From WRAV01 sp050950205 (lineage in GTDB: Bacteria > Bacillota > Clostridia > Oscillospirales > Ruminococcaceae), in the NCBI GenBank assembly GCA_050950205.1, contig JBMNHF010000014.1, positions 25,038-89,037 on the forward strand: 64,000 bases of DNA. Reading direction: 5' to 3'. Position 1 is the stretch's first letter. Each line of letters opens with the position of its first letter. A program made the position numbers and the translations under genes. The notes under the pieces were generated by a model that saw only the letters and a list, made by a program, of their open reading frames with translations, had not been told where the DNA came from and searched no databases. This document shows positions 25,412 through 34,550 of the stretch, piece by piece.

Positions 25412-26599
25412 ATGGCTAACGCTTTGGAAACCAGAACCAACAACGTCATCAATGTATTGCGGCAGATACAGCTTTACCCCGGCATTTCCAAGCCTCAGCT
25501 CTGCAAGCGGTGCGATATTACAGCCTCTACCGTTCAGAACATTGTAGAAAAACTGGTGGACAAAGGGGCGGTTCTCAGCTTTGGGCAGATGGATTCCACC
25601 GGTGGCCGACGGGCAAGGCAGTACAAAATGAACCCCGACTTTAAGCTGGTGGTCTCGGTGAGCATACGGCTCAACTGCGCCGACATTGCCATTGCCAATA
25701 TGGGGCTTGCGATTTTGCACCACACCCACATTGCCATAGGGCTGGACAGTACCGGCCCCGAAAGCTACACTGCCATGCTGGTGGAAGCTATCCGCAAACT
25801 GATCAGGGACAACGCAATCAACCTTTCTGACCTGTCCGGGGTGGGGGTTACGGTGCCTGGGCCAACCTACTTTGAAAGCGGCACCGTTCGTCAAATTGCC
25901 GGCGCTGCCTTGTGGCAGGATTTTCCGCTGGGCGCTCGCATTTCCGCCGCCCTTTCTCTGCCGGTCTGGGTGGATAAGGACGCCTTTGCCGGCTTGCAGT
26001 ATCTTGCCTTTACCAACCAGATTGCGTTGGAGAAAACCACCGTGTACATCACCATTCTGGAGGGGATCAGCGCTGCCGTGATGATGAACAGCGAGGTGTT
26101 TCGCGGCTCCAACAGTTTAGCGGGGGAAATCGGCCACATCACCGTGCGCAGGGATGGCAGCCGCTGTCATTGCGGCAACATCGGGTGTTTGGAGCTTTAC
26201 TGCTCCGACCTTGGAATCATCTCCCAATACAGCATGCAAAGCGAGAACAAGGGCTGCAATATCGACGATATCATTCGCTTGGCCGAAAGGGGCGACCAAA
26301 CGGCACAGCAGGTTTTTGTGCAGGCGGTTCGCTATCTGGTGGATACCACCTGCAATGTCATCATGAATTATGATCCCGACGAAATCGTCATCTTCTGTCG
26401 CTGGCTGCATCGGCAGCAAACCCTTTACTTTAGCCTGATGGACAGCCTATACTCCAAGAGCATTTTTACACAGCGCCACGCTGTCAACCTGCGCTTGTTG
26501 GAGCCTCAGAACATATACCTTTTGTCTGCTGCTGCTGCGGCCTGCTGGCAGTTTCTCTTTTCCAAATCCAGTCCCTTTATCACTACCTTTGACCATTAA
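25412..26599 (+). CDS. ROK-family transcriptional regulator (NagC/XylR type)
   Basis: The 395-residue protein has an N-terminal winged helix (SKPQLCKRCDITASTVQNIV, about residues 28-50) joined to a ROK sugar-binding domain with GEIGHITVRRDG and the zinc motif CHCGNIGCLELYC. It probably senses a sugar or sugar phosphate of the divergent kinase-isomerase block and represses it. The ATG has GGAGG seven bases upstream. It is convergent with the epimerase gene. Confidence 0.88.
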   Translation: MANALETRTNNVINVLRQIQLYPGISKPQLCKRCDITASTVQNIVEKLVDKGAVLSFGQMDSTGGRRARQYKMNPDFKLVVSVSIRLNCADIAIANMGLAILHHTHIAIGLDSTGPESYTAMLVEAIRKLIRDNAINLSDLSGVGVTVPGPTYFESGTVRQIAGAALWQDFPLGARISAALSLPVWVDKDAFAGLQYLAFTNQIALEKTTVYITILEGISAAVMMNSEVFRGSNSLAGEIGHITVRRDGSRCHCGNIGCLELYCSDLGIISQYSMQSENKGCNIDDIIRLAERGDQTAQQVFVQAVRYLVDTTCNVIMNYDPDEIVIFCRWLHRQQTLYFSLMDSLYSKSIFTQRHAVNLRLLEPQNIYLLSAAAAACWQFLFSKSSPFITTFDH

Positions 26600-26631
26600 A
26601 GGGGGCGGCAGTGCTGTGGTTTGTTTTTGCC

Positions 26632-27621
26632 TTATTCCACTTTGAGCGCTGCGTCAAAGCGTATGTTGGATGCCTGAAAATTCAGCTGTTTTACAAAAGA
26701 TAAGGATTCGGTAACCCCAAAGATGCGGTCCATTCCGCTATCCTCCCACTCGATGCAGAGAGGACCTTGATAATCGATGGCGTTGAGCCCTCGTATGATA
26801 TCGTCAAAATCCACATCCCCATGTCCGGGGGAAACAAAGTTCCAGCCCCGGCGCAAATCCCCAAATTCCAGATGGGAGCCCAGCAGTCCCGCTCTGGGAT
26901 CTTTGGAAAGCTTTACGTCCTTCATGTGGACATGGTAGATGCGATCTGCAAAATCCAAAAGGAAGATGAGAGGATTTACTCCCTGCCAAAGCAGATGGCT
27001 GGGGTCAAAGTTCAGTCCCAAGGTGGGTCGGTATTCCAGGGTTTCCAACAGGCGGCGGGTGGTGTAATAATCAAAGGCAATTTCGCTGGGATGCACTTCA
27101 AAGGCCAGCCTTACCCCGCAACGATCGTATTCGTCAAAGATGGGAGTCCACAGCTCTTTGATTTGCCCAAACCCCTCCTCCACCATCTGGAGACTGGTTT
27201 GAGGAAAGGAATACCAAAAGGCCCAGATGGGCGAGCCCAAAAAACAGGTGACGGTGGTTAGATTGAGTTTTTTTGCGGCATGGGCCACCACCTGCATTTC
27301 TTCCACGGCCCACCTGCGAATATCCTCCGGTTTTCCGGCATATCGGGCAGGAGCAAACTGATCCAGCCTTGGGTCATACCGGTCGCCCACACACTGCCCG
27401 ATGAGATGGGCCGACAAGGCGCCAAGCTGCATATCATATCGTTCCAGCGTGCCGTTAAAATCTCCGAAATAATCGGCAGAGGATAGAATCTTGTGGACAT
27501 CGATATGGGCGTGACAGGCCAGCTCAAATCCATCGTACCCAATGTCCCGCATGGTGGAGCAGAGCTGTTCCAAAGGCATATCTCCAAACTGGCCGCTGCA
27601 CAGGGTAATGAGTCTTGCCAT
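26632..27621 (-). CDS. Sugar phosphate isomerase/epimerase (AP_endonuc_2 TIM barrel)
   Basis: The 329-residue protein is a xylose-isomerase-like TIM barrel. Metal-ligand segments are visible as LAFEVHPSEIAFDYYTT, LGLNFDPSHLLWQ, IYHVHMKDVKLS, HGDVDFDDI and LCIEWEDSGMDR. Families of this type isomerise or epimerise sugars, keto-sugars or inositols. It follows the Gfo/Idh/MocA gene by 14 bases, and the two families are often paired for oxidation followed by epimerisation of a sugar. The start has AAGGAGG seven bases upstream. Confidence 0.85.
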   Translation of the reverse strand: MARLITLCSGQFGDMPLEQLCSTMRDIGYDGFELACHAHIDVHKILSSADYFGDFNGTLERYDMQLGALSAHLIGQCVGDRYDPRLDQFAPARYAGKPEDIRRWAVEEMQVVAHAAKKLNLTTVTCFLGSPIWAFWYSFPQTSLQMVEEGFGQIKELWTPIFDEYDRCGVRLAFEVHPSEIAFDYYTTRRLLETLEYRPTLGLNFDPSHLLWQGVNPLIFLLDFADRIYHVHMKDVKLSKDPRAGLLGSHLEFGDLRRGWNFVSPGHGDVDFDDIIRGLNAIDYQGPLCIEWEDSGMDRIFGVTESLSFVKQLNFQASNIRFDAALKVE

Positions 27622-27635
27622 ATTAAAAACCTCCT

Positions 27636-28706
27636 TTATTTTTCACAGAGCACTCTTTGGGTGGCATCGGAAATTTGAACGGCACAGCCCTTTTGGGCCG
27701 ACTCCTGGGCGGCAAAGATGACCCGCATGGCCTTGATGGATTCTTCCGCATCCAAGGAAGTCTTTTCCCCACTGAGCAGAGCGGCGACAAAGGTGTCGAT
27801 AACGCCGGTGCTGGTGCGCCCTCCGCTGGTTTGCTCTTTGTTGGAGGTCAGCTGGTCCAGCTGATAGTAGGTTTTGGAGCCGTCCCGGCCTTCCAGAATC
27901 AGCGAGTACTGCGGATGAGTGTAGCAGCGCAGAACCCCCTTGGTTCCATAGAGGATGGTGGAATTGTCCTCCTCGCCGTAGAAAGTCCAGCTCACATGCA
28001 TGGTTCCCACCACACCTTGCTTGGTTTTGCAGATGCAGTAGGCGTTGTCGTCCACCTCAATGGGACTTCCGTCAGGGAATTGTTTGTCCAGGGTGGCAAT
28101 TTTGGCCATAACTTCATCGATTTCATCGTCCAACAAATAGTGAATCAAATCCGTTTTATGAACTCCTAAATCCGCCATGGTGCCAAAGGCAGCTCGTTTT
28201 TTATGAAAGAACCAAGAGCTTTTTTGCCCTGTCCAGCCTTCGGGCCCCGGATGTCCAAAGGTGGTTCGAAAGGTAATTACCCTGCCAATCTCTCCGCTTT
28301 GTATCAGCTCCCGGGCTTTGACATGGGCTTTTGCCAGCCTTTGGTTCTGCCCGATAAGCAGTCGCTTTCCCCTTAACTTGGCGGCGCTTATCATATCCTC
28401 GCATTCCTGCAAGGTGGTGGCCATAGGCTTCTCGCACAACACGTGGATGCCGGCCTTCAAAGCCCGGATGCTCATTTCAGCGTGGGCTACATTGGCGACA
28501 CAAACGCTGACAGCGTCCACACCGCTGCCCAGCAGCTCCTCCACACTGTCAAAAGCGACGCCGCCAAACTCCTCTGCCATGGCTTGGGAGCGCTGGGGAT
28601 CTTCGTCGTAATAGCCAACCAACCGGACATCGGGATGTTCGGCATACTCTGGTGCATGGCGTACCTGTGTGATTTTGCCGCAGCCAATAATACCTACCTT
28701 TAACAT
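27636..28706 (-). CDS. Gfo/Idh/MocA-family NAD(P)-dependent oxidoreductase
   Basis: The 356-residue dehydrogenase has a Rossmann loop at its start (LKVGIIGCGKITQVRHAPEY), the family signature EKPMATTLQECEDMISAA with the catalytic lysine, and a C-terminal alpha/beta domain with DLGVHKTDLIHYLL. It probably oxidises a sugar or cyclitol brought in by the upstream ABC importer. The ATG at 28706 has AAAGGG eight bases upstream. It lies 14 bases after the permease stop, so all are likely on one transcript. Confidence 0.9.
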   Translation of the reverse strand: MLKVGIIGCGKITQVRHAPEYAEHPDVRLVGYYDEDPQRSQAMAEEFGGVAFDSVEELLGSGVDAVSVCVANVAHAEMSIRALKAGIHVLCEKPMATTLQECEDMISAAKLRGKRLLIGQNQRLAKAHVKARELIQSGEIGRVITFRTTFGHPGPEGWTGQKSSWFFHKKRAAFGTMADLGVHKTDLIHYLLDDEIDEVMAKIATLDKQFPDGSPIEVDDNAYCICKTKQGVVGTMHVSWTFYGEEDNSTILYGTKGVLRCYTHPQYSLILEGRDGSKTYYQLDQLTSNKEQTSGGRTSTGVIDTFVAALLSGEKTSLDAEESIKAMRVIFAAQESAQKGCAVQISDATQRVLCEK

Positions 28707-28720
28707 ATACAGCACCCTTT

Positions 28721-29731
28721 CTATCGATCCTGATTGCGTATGTTCTGCAACAGCACCGCCACAATGATGATGGAACCACTGATGGCACCGTTGAGGAAGG
28801 TGGGGACATCCGCCATGGTGAGGATGACATTGATGATTTTAAACATCAGCGCCCCGAGAAAGGTGCCGATAATTTTTCCTCTGCCACCGCTCATGGAGGT
28901 TCCACCAATGGCCACTGCCGCAATGGCGTCCATTTCATAGGCGCTGCCGGCACTGGCTGCCGCAACGGCCATCACCCGGGAGGAATACAGCCAACTGGAA
29001 AAACCGCACAAAATGCCGGTTATGAGAAATACAGTAATTTTAATCAGCTTGACATTGATTCCCGCAAGGCGGGCCGAGGTTTCGTTGCTTCCCACAGCGT
29101 AAATGTACTTGCCCAACTTGGTGCTGGACATAATCAGTCCAAACAGCAGGGAAAGAATAATAAACATAATCATGGGATAGGGTATTCTGACGCTGCCGAG
29201 AGAAAAATTGCCGGCGGCAATCAACCGGAAGCTGTCAAAGTTCTCTTTGGAAACGGTAAAGGGCCCGCCCTGCCCTAAATGGTTGATGATGGAGCGGCAT
29301 ATGGTCTGCATGGCAAGGGTGGCGATCATGGCGGGCAGGCGTCCGTAAGCAACCAGCAAGCCGTTGATGGTGCCGATCAGTGCGCCAAAGGCCAGGGCAA
29401 ACAACAGCATGGTTAAGATGTTGTTGGTTTTGTTGAGCACTTCGATGCTCAAACCGGATATGATGGCCACCTGAGCCCCCACCGAAATATCAATTTCACC
29501 GGCGGAGATTACCATGCTCATCCCAAGGGCGATGATGCCAGTAACCGAGGCCTGTACAAAAATGGTGCTGATATTTCCCCAGGAGAAAAAGGAGCGGTCC
29601 ACCGCAAAGGCAATGATTAGGATGATGGCAAAAGAAACCCAGTAGCTGTGGTCGCTGAACAGTTTGCCGATGGTGGATTTCACCTGTAAACCATTGGAAG
29701 GAACTGTGCCTTCGCTATGCAGATTCGCCAT
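28721..29731 (-). CDS. Ribose-type sugar ABC transporter permease
   Basis: The 336-residue integral membrane protein is of the RbsC/BPD_transp_2 family, with about ten hydrophobic helices and conserved segments GMSMVISAGEIDISVGAQVA, NGLLVAYGRLPAMIATLAMQ and AAVAIGGTSMSGGRGKI. It forms the channel of an importer with the ATPase and binding protein encoded upstream. The ATG at 29731 has GGAGGG and overlaps the end of the ATPase gene by 17 bases. Confidence 0.92.
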   Translation of the reverse strand: MANLHSEGTVPSNGLQVKSTIGKLFSDHSYWVSFAIILIIAFAVDRSFFSWGNISTIFVQASVTGIIALGMSMVISAGEIDISVGAQVAIISGLSIEVLNKTNNILTMLLFALAFGALIGTINGLLVAYGRLPAMIATLAMQTICRSIINHLGQGGPFTVSKENFDSFRLIAAGNFSLGSVRIPYPMIMFIILSLLFGLIMSSTKLGKYIYAVGSNETSARLAGINVKLIKITVFLITGILCGFSSWLYSSRVMAVAAASAGSAYEMDAIAAVAIGGTSMSGGRGKIIGTFLGALMFKIINVILTMADVPTFLNGAISGSIIIVAVLLQNIRNQDR

Positions 29732-31232
29732 TTTTCTTTCCCTCCAAATAAGCACCGGTTGAATAGTACATGATTGCTTCCTCTGTGATATCCTTGCGGT
29801 CCAGCCTGGCAGAGATTTCTCCTTTGTACATCACAATGCAGGAATCTGCCACTTTGCTGATTTCCGGGTATTCTGAGCTAAACACCATAATGGACTTGCC
29901 TGCTTTTGCAAGGCCGATAATCAAGTGGTAAATTTCAAATTTGGTGCCCACATCGATGCCTTGGGTGGGATTGTCAAAGACAAAAAGATCGGCACCGCTT
30001 TCCAGCCAGCGACCCAAAATAACCTTTTGCTGGTTCCCGCCGGAAAGAGAGGTGATCAGGGCCTTAGGCTGCTCTGATTTGATGGAGAGATTTTGTTTTT
30101 GCCGCATGTATCGCTCTTTTTCTTTGGAGTGGTGGATCAAAAGGCCTTTATGCTGGGTTCCAAAATATCCCATGGAAATGTTGTCGCAGATGGAGAGGTC
30201 GTTTAAAATACCCCGTTCTTTTCGGGAGCGAGGCACCATGGCCATACCCTTTTTCATCCGTTTGAGGATGGAGGCTTTTTTGTCAAAGCTCTGGCCTTTT
30301 ATTTCAATTACACCGGTATAGCCCTCTGCTCCAAAGATGGCATCCGCCAGTCCGTCCCGTCCCGAGCCCTGCAGTCCCGTCACAGCCAAAATTTCGCCCT
30401 CGTGCAGATCAAAGCTGATGTTGCAAAAGGTTTTGCCGCTGATATTTTTTACCGACATCACCACTTGGCCGGTGCTGTAGTTTTCCTTGTGGACAAACTC
30501 TTCGTTTTCCAACTGACGACCTATCATCAGTTTGGTAATCTGCTGCTCGTCAATCTCGGAAAAATTGCCCTGTGCCACCATCTTTCCGTCCCGCATCACA
30601 TAATATCGGTCGCATATTTCAAAGAGCTCCGGCATTTTGTGGGATATGTAGATAAAGCTGACCCCTTCCTGCTTGAGCTGCTTCATAATTTCAAATAATG
30701 TCTCAATTTCTTTGTTGGACAATGCCGAGCTGGGCTCATCCATGATGATGAGGTTGCTTTTGAACAGGAGAGCCCGGGCAATTTCCACCAGTTGCTTTTC
30801 CGACGCCTGCAGATCATCCACCAACGCATCGGGGTCAATGTTTACATTCATCCGCAAAAACACTTCTCTGCTTCGTTCCCGCATGGCTTTTTTGTTGAGC
30901 AAAAAGCCATATTGTTTGCACTCTTCTGCCAAAAACATATTTTCAAAGACTTTTAAGTCCTTGCAAAGGTTTAGCTCCTGATGAATAAACCGGATACCGT
31001 GCTGCATGGCCTGTTTGGCATTGGCGATGGAAACTTTTTTTTCATCAATGAATATTTCCCCCCGGATGGGCGGAAAGCTACCCGCCAAAATGTTCATCAA
31101 GGTAGATTTGCCGGCACCGTTTTCTCCCAAAAGCCCCACGATTTCGCCGGTGTTGATTGTAAAATTGACATTGTCTACTGCGCGCACCGGGCCAAATTCC
31201 ATTACAATGTTCCGCATCTCTACCAGCAACAA
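29715..31232 (-). CDS. Sugar ABC transporter ATP-binding protein (RbsA/MglA type)
   Basis: This tandem ATPase of about 505 residues energises the importer. The first nucleotide-binding domain has GLLGENGAGKSTLMNILAG, a Walker B ending in LIIMDEPSSAL, and a degenerate signature DLQASEKQLVEIARALL. The second domain has a degenerate Walker A (VTGLQGSGRDGLADAIFG) and a canonical LSGGNQQKVILGRWL. This asymmetry is usual for the family. The start is probably the TTG at 31232 after GAGGAGGGG; an ATG five codons later is possible. Confidence 0.9.
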   Translation of the reverse strand: MLLVEMRNIVMEFGPVRAVDNVNFTINTGEIVGLLGENGAGKSTLMNILAGSFPPIRGEIFIDEKKVSIANAKQAMQHGIRFIHQELNLCKDLKVFENMFLAEECKQYGFLLNKKAMRERSREVFLRMNVNIDPDALVDDLQASEKQLVEIARALLFKSNLIIMDEPSSALSNKEIETLFEIMKQLKQEGVSFIYISHKMPELFEICDRYYVMRDGKMVAQGNFSEIDEQQITKLMIGRQLENEEFVHKENYSTGQVVMSVKNISGKTFCNISFDLHEGEILAVTGLQGSGRDGLADAIFGAEGYTGVIEIKGQSFDKKASILKRMKKGMAMVPRSRKERGILNDLSICDNISMGYFGTQHKGLLIHHSKEKERYMRQKQNLSIKSEQPKALITSLSGGNQQKVILGRWLESGADLFVFDNPTQGIDVGTKFEIYHLIIGLAKAGKSIMVFSSEYPEISKVADSCIVMYKGEISARLDRKDITEEAIMYYSTGAYLEGKKNGESA

Positions 31233-31278
31233 GGATCCCCTCCTCTTAAATGGCTGAGAATAGAAGGTTAGAGCAATT

Positions 31279-31307
31279 GAGCCGGTCGGCATGGCACCGG
31301 CCGGCTC
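31279..31307 (-). other. Intercistronic hairpin between binding-protein and ATPase genes
   Basis: GAGCCGGTCGG (31279-31289) pairs with CCGGCCGGCTC (31297-31307), an 11-base stem with a seven-base loop and no T run on the minus strand. Its place directly after the binding-protein gene fits an mRNA-stabilising or partial-termination element that keeps the binding protein in excess. Confidence 0.6.
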
Positions 31308-31325
31308 AACCAAAGGTACATTCCG

Positions 31326-32486
31326 CTAGATGCTGTAACGCTCTTTAAACTCCGTGCTGTTGCGGAAATCGGCAACGGTGTTTTTGTCTATTTCAATGGT
31401 GGGAATGAGGAACAACTGACCTTCGATATTTTGATTGTCATACTGTTCGCCATAACCTGCGGCCACACCCAGACGGATGGCCTCCCGAATGAAGGAGGGG
31501 CTGAAGAAATAGGTGACAAGATCGATGCCGTTGGCAACAGGGGAATCAAAGGTGCTCAAGGTTTCCCGGCGGCCGCCAACTCCTGTGATGAGCTTTAGGT
31601 TGAGCTGAGCGGAAGGGTTGCTGTTGTGGTAGTTTTGCAGTGCCACCACAATCCCGTCTACCACTTCATCGTCGTGGGTGACAATGATGTCAAGCTCTTC
31701 GATTTTCTCTTTGCCGGCAGTGTTTAGCCAGTTTTCCATCTGCTCCTGGGCTTTGGCGTTGGACCAGTCGGTTTGATAGTCCTGCTGAACCTGCTCAAAT
31801 TGATCTTTGTACGGGGATGCGTCAATCACCGAGTCCATGCCGCCGCTGCGCTGTACCGAAACGGTGGAGCTGTCGCCGATAAACCGAAGGTATGTAAGTT
31901 TTTCGCCGGCTTTCAACTCGTCCTCAAAGTAGTTGATCAGATAATTGCCGGTCATTTCGCCGATGGTTTCGTTGTCCCCCATAATTTCGCCGTTGGAACG
32001 GAAGCCGTCGATAAGCCGGTCGTAGATGATGAGCTTGACCCCTTTGTCAACAATGGTCTGGGCGGCGTTGCGCAGTTGTTCACCTTCCAGCGGCCAAAGG
32101 ATAATGACATCGGGGCCCCACTGAAGAATGGTTTCGATGGCGGCAATTTGCAAAGCTGCTTCGCCGCCCACTTCATACTTAAACTCCGCAATGCGGCCCG
32201 ATGCTTTCAGTGCCTCCAACTCAGCCTTGGCATGGGCAACACTTTCTCCTGTAAACCCGTGGTCGGCATCGGGGGTTACCATGCCTACCCGCAGAGCTCC
32301 CGGCTGGACGGTGGCGGGAGCGGGTTCTGAAGCGGAGGCAGATTCTTTCGCAGGGCTAGGTGCCGCAGCGCCGGGGCTTGTGGCAGGAGGGGGGCTGTTG
32401 GCACTGGATGCCGCTCCACCTCCGCAACCAACAAGAGCAACTGCCAATAACATCATCGCTGTTAAAAATGCAACCATTTTTTTCAA
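31326..32486 (-). CDS. Sugar ABC transporter substrate-binding lipoprotein
   Basis: The 386-residue periplasmic-binding-type protein (Peripla_BP_4) is tethered outside the membrane by a lipid on Cys of the lipobox ALVGC (about residue 21). An Ala/Pro/Ser-rich linker follows, then a two-lobe ribose/galactose-type domain with LRVGMVTPDADHGFTGES and DVIILWPLEGEQLRNAAQTI. The start is TTG with AGGAGG eight bases upstream. The sugar cannot be named from sequence; the neighbouring dehydrogenase and epimerase suggest a non-glucose sugar or cyclitol. Confidence 0.9.
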   Translation of the reverse strand: MKKMVAFLTAMMLLAVALVGCGGGAASSANSPPPATSPGAAAPSPAKESASASEPAPATVQPGALRVGMVTPDADHGFTGESVAHAKAELEALKASGRIAEFKYEVGGEAALQIAAIETILQWGPDVIILWPLEGEQLRNAAQTIVDKGVKLIIYDRLIDGFRSNGEIMGDNETIGEMTGNYLINYFEDELKAGEKLTYLRFIGDSSTVSVQRSGGMDSVIDASPYKDQFEQVQQDYQTDWSNAKAQEQMENWLNTAGKEKIEELDIIVTHDDEVVDGIVVALQNYHNSNPSAQLNLKLITGVGGRRETLSTFDSPVANGIDLVTYFFSPSFIREAIRLGVAAGYGEQYDNQNIEGQLFLIPTIEIDKNTVADFRNSTEFKERYSI

Positions 32487-32537
32487 GGCTTTTTCCTCCT
32501 AGCTTTATAATCGATTCACCCGATACCCGCGCTGTTG

Positions 32538-33587
32538 CTAGTATACGGGGAAATCCAGCAAATTAGTTCGCTTTGCCGTCGATTCGCGCACCACCAGCTT
32601 GTGGGGTAAAATCACTTCCCAAGCAAAGGATGGATGGGGGGGAGTGCCGTCCTGCTGGCCCAAAAGGTATTGGCACAACATTTCGGTGCCTGTTTTTCCG
32701 ATTTCATAACAGGGCTGGGCAATGGTGGTGATGTAGGGATGGTAAATGGTGGTTTGTTCCACATCGTCAAATCCCACAACTGCCAAATCTCTGGGTACAT
32801 CAAAGCCCATTTCCTTTGCCCCTACAATGGCACCTTGGGCCAAAACGTCGGAGATGCAAAACAGCGCTGTGGGCCTGTTTTCCTGCGCCAACACTGCCTG
32901 TGCTGCTCTTTTACCGCTCTTGAAATTGTAATCTCTGTCTGCATAACAGATGTTGCTTTCCACAACGGGGAGCCCCGCCTCGGTTAATTCGTCCCGGTAG
33001 CCCTTTAAGCGAAGGTGGGTGGACAGATAGTGGTTGGTGCTGCTGATGGTGCCAATGCGCTTGTGACCAAGCTCAATTAAAAATCGCACCGCATCCCGCG
33101 CCGCTTGATAATTGTCAATGGAGACATGGGGTATTTTTACATTGGGGTCAAATTCGGAGCATTGGACAATGGGGTATTTTTCTGCGTATTCCAGCAGCCA
33201 ATCGCATCCCAACTCCGATGCCAGCAGAATGGCCCCATCGGCCCGGCGCTTTGCCAGCAGATCCAACACCTCTTTTTCCTGCTCTGGCTCTCCTCTCGTG
33301 TTGCAGATAAAGGAGCTGTATCCCAAAGCCCGGGTGGTGTCGCTGACCCCCGACAAAATATGGGCATAATACGGGTTGGATATGTTGGGCACCAGCACAA
33401 GGATGGTGCGGGTTTCTTTTTTGCGCAGGCTTTGCGCCAAAATATTGGGTTCGTAACCCAGCTTATCCACTGCCTTGTACACCTGCTCCACCGTACTTTG
33501 ACTGATCCCGCCTTTGTTGTTCAGCACCCGGGACACGGTGGCAGCAGAAACTCCGGCTTCTTTTGCAACGTCCAAAATTGTAATCAT
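32538..33587 (-). CDS. LacI-family transcriptional regulator
   Basis: The 349-residue repressor starts with a full LacI helix-turn-helix (ITILDVAKEAGVSAATVSRVL) and hinge helix (EPNILAQSLRKKETRT), then a Peripla_BP effector domain. It is the first gene of the ABC importer group and probably responds to the imported sugar. The ATG lies about ten bases from an operator-like palindrome AAAACGTTTT at the promoter, consistent with autoregulation. Confidence 0.92.
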   Translation of the reverse strand: MITILDVAKEAGVSAATVSRVLNNKGGISQSTVEQVYKAVDKLGYEPNILAQSLRKKETRTILVLVPNISNPYYAHILSGVSDTTRALGYSSFICNTRGEPEQEKEVLDLLAKRRADGAILLASELGCDWLLEYAEKYPIVQCSEFDPNVKIPHVSIDNYQAARDAVRFLIELGHKRIGTISSTNHYLSTHLRLKGYRDELTEAGLPVVESNICYADRDYNFKSGKRAAQAVLAQENRPTALFCISDVLAQGAIVGAKEMGFDVPRDLAVVGFDDVEQTTIYHPYITTIAQPCYEIGKTGTEMLCQYLLGQQDGTPPHPSFAWEVILPHKLVVRESTAKRTNLLDFPVY

Positions 33588-33597
33588 GCAGCACCAA

Positions 33598-33638
33598 TTA
33601 AAACGTTTTCATAATGATAGGTAGCTTTTTATCGTCAA
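33598..33638 (-). promoter_or_regulatory. Promoter and LacI-type operator upstream of the lacI-ABC group
   Basis: On the minus strand TTGACG (33638-33633) and CATTAT (33616-33611) are 16 bases apart. Immediately downstream TGAAAACGTTTTAA (33611-33598) is an almost perfect palindrome with the central CG typical of LacI/CcpA-family operators, placed to block transcription start. It could also be a CcpA cre site. Confidence 0.6.
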
Positions 33639-33772
33639 ACACTATTACTTTTTATAAAATACCAAAGTTCAACCATAGGTTTTCATCGAATTATGGGGAA
33701 AGATTAATTTGTAATGGATTTTTAATAATACTTATTCTTTTACTTTTTACTTTTAAAGTATAAAGTTTCAAA

Positions 33773-33815
33773 AGCAAAGCGCTGCGGAATCAGAAAAATT
33801 CCGCAGCGCTTTGCT
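33773..33815 (-). terminator. Strong terminator after gerQ
   Basis: An 18-base-pair stem (33773-33790 with 33798-33815, AGCAAAGCGCTGCGGAAT) with a seven-base loop and a short T run on the minus strand lies about 55 bases past the gerQ stop. The rest of the 33639-33871 interval is AT-rich and empty. Confidence 0.85.
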
Positions 33816-33871
33816 TAACTATTGAAAAACATGGGAAAGCCCCCAAAACAGACTGTGTGGGGGGAATAAAA

Positions 33872-34516
33872 TTAACCCTGAAAACGATTGGCTGCAAAGA
33901 TGGTCCGGGCTGTTTGGAAGGTGTCGGGGGTAATGCGCTGCATGATGGTGACAAAGCGAATGGAAAACAAATCACACAACAGCTTGCTGCTACCGTCCAG
34001 TGAATCCAGAATGATATAGCTGGCCCCTACTTCCCGCAGAATTCCCACTCGGTCGGTCATGCTGTTGGTGATCAAAAATTCCACCCGCACAAGGCTGCCG
34101 ATGTTTTCCCGCAAAAAGCCTGGAATATAAGCGGGGTTGGTGAGAGATTCGGGCAGATTTTCTGTCAGCTGGGAGGTCATGGGAGGAAGATTTAAGACAT
34201 TGCTTGGATCTGTGGCCTGCCCCTGCCAGCTGTTGCCGGGGGTTTGGTAGTAAAAAGGAACAGACTGGGTGGCGGCGGGGGAAGTCTGCCCATTGGGGAG
34301 GAAAGGAGTTCCCGGACCGGCAGGCTGTACCGAAATGGGCATGGAAGGTCCCGGGGTGACGGGAACGGGAACATCGCTGGGACTGGTGGATATGTATTGG
34401 TTGGAAGTTTGCCCGTAGTTGCAGGTAGGGTTTTCACGAATGACATCGGCCATGGGGTCTGCAAAGACGTTTTGCGAAGTATTGTAATAAGGTCTTTGGT
34501 ACTGAGAATTACACAT
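33872..34516 (-). CDS. gerQ: Spore coat protein GerQ-like
   Basis: GerQ is an inner-coat protein that, in Bacillus, is needed for CwlJ function in germination and is cross-linked by transglutaminase. The 214-residue product has a Q/P/S/T-rich N-terminal two-thirds and a C-terminal domain YIPGFLRENIGSLVRVEFLI, then DRVGILREVGASYIILDSL, which has the GerQ layout (short helix, then strands with an IIL-D loop). The placement directly after a cwlJ homologue is the main support. The start has AAAGGAG eight bases upstream. Confidence 0.75.
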   Translation of the reverse strand: MCNSQYQRPYYNTSQNVFADPMADVIRENPTCNYGQTSNQYISTSPSDVPVPVTPGPSMPISVQPAGPGTPFLPNGQTSPAATQSVPFYYQTPGNSWQGQATDPSNVLNLPPMTSQLTENLPESLTNPAYIPGFLRENIGSLVRVEFLITNSMTDRVGILREVGASYIILDSLDGSSKLLCDLFSIRFVTIMQRITPDTFQTARTIFAANRFQG

Positions 34517-34550
34517 ATGTCATGCTCCTTTGATTTTTAATGATAATATG

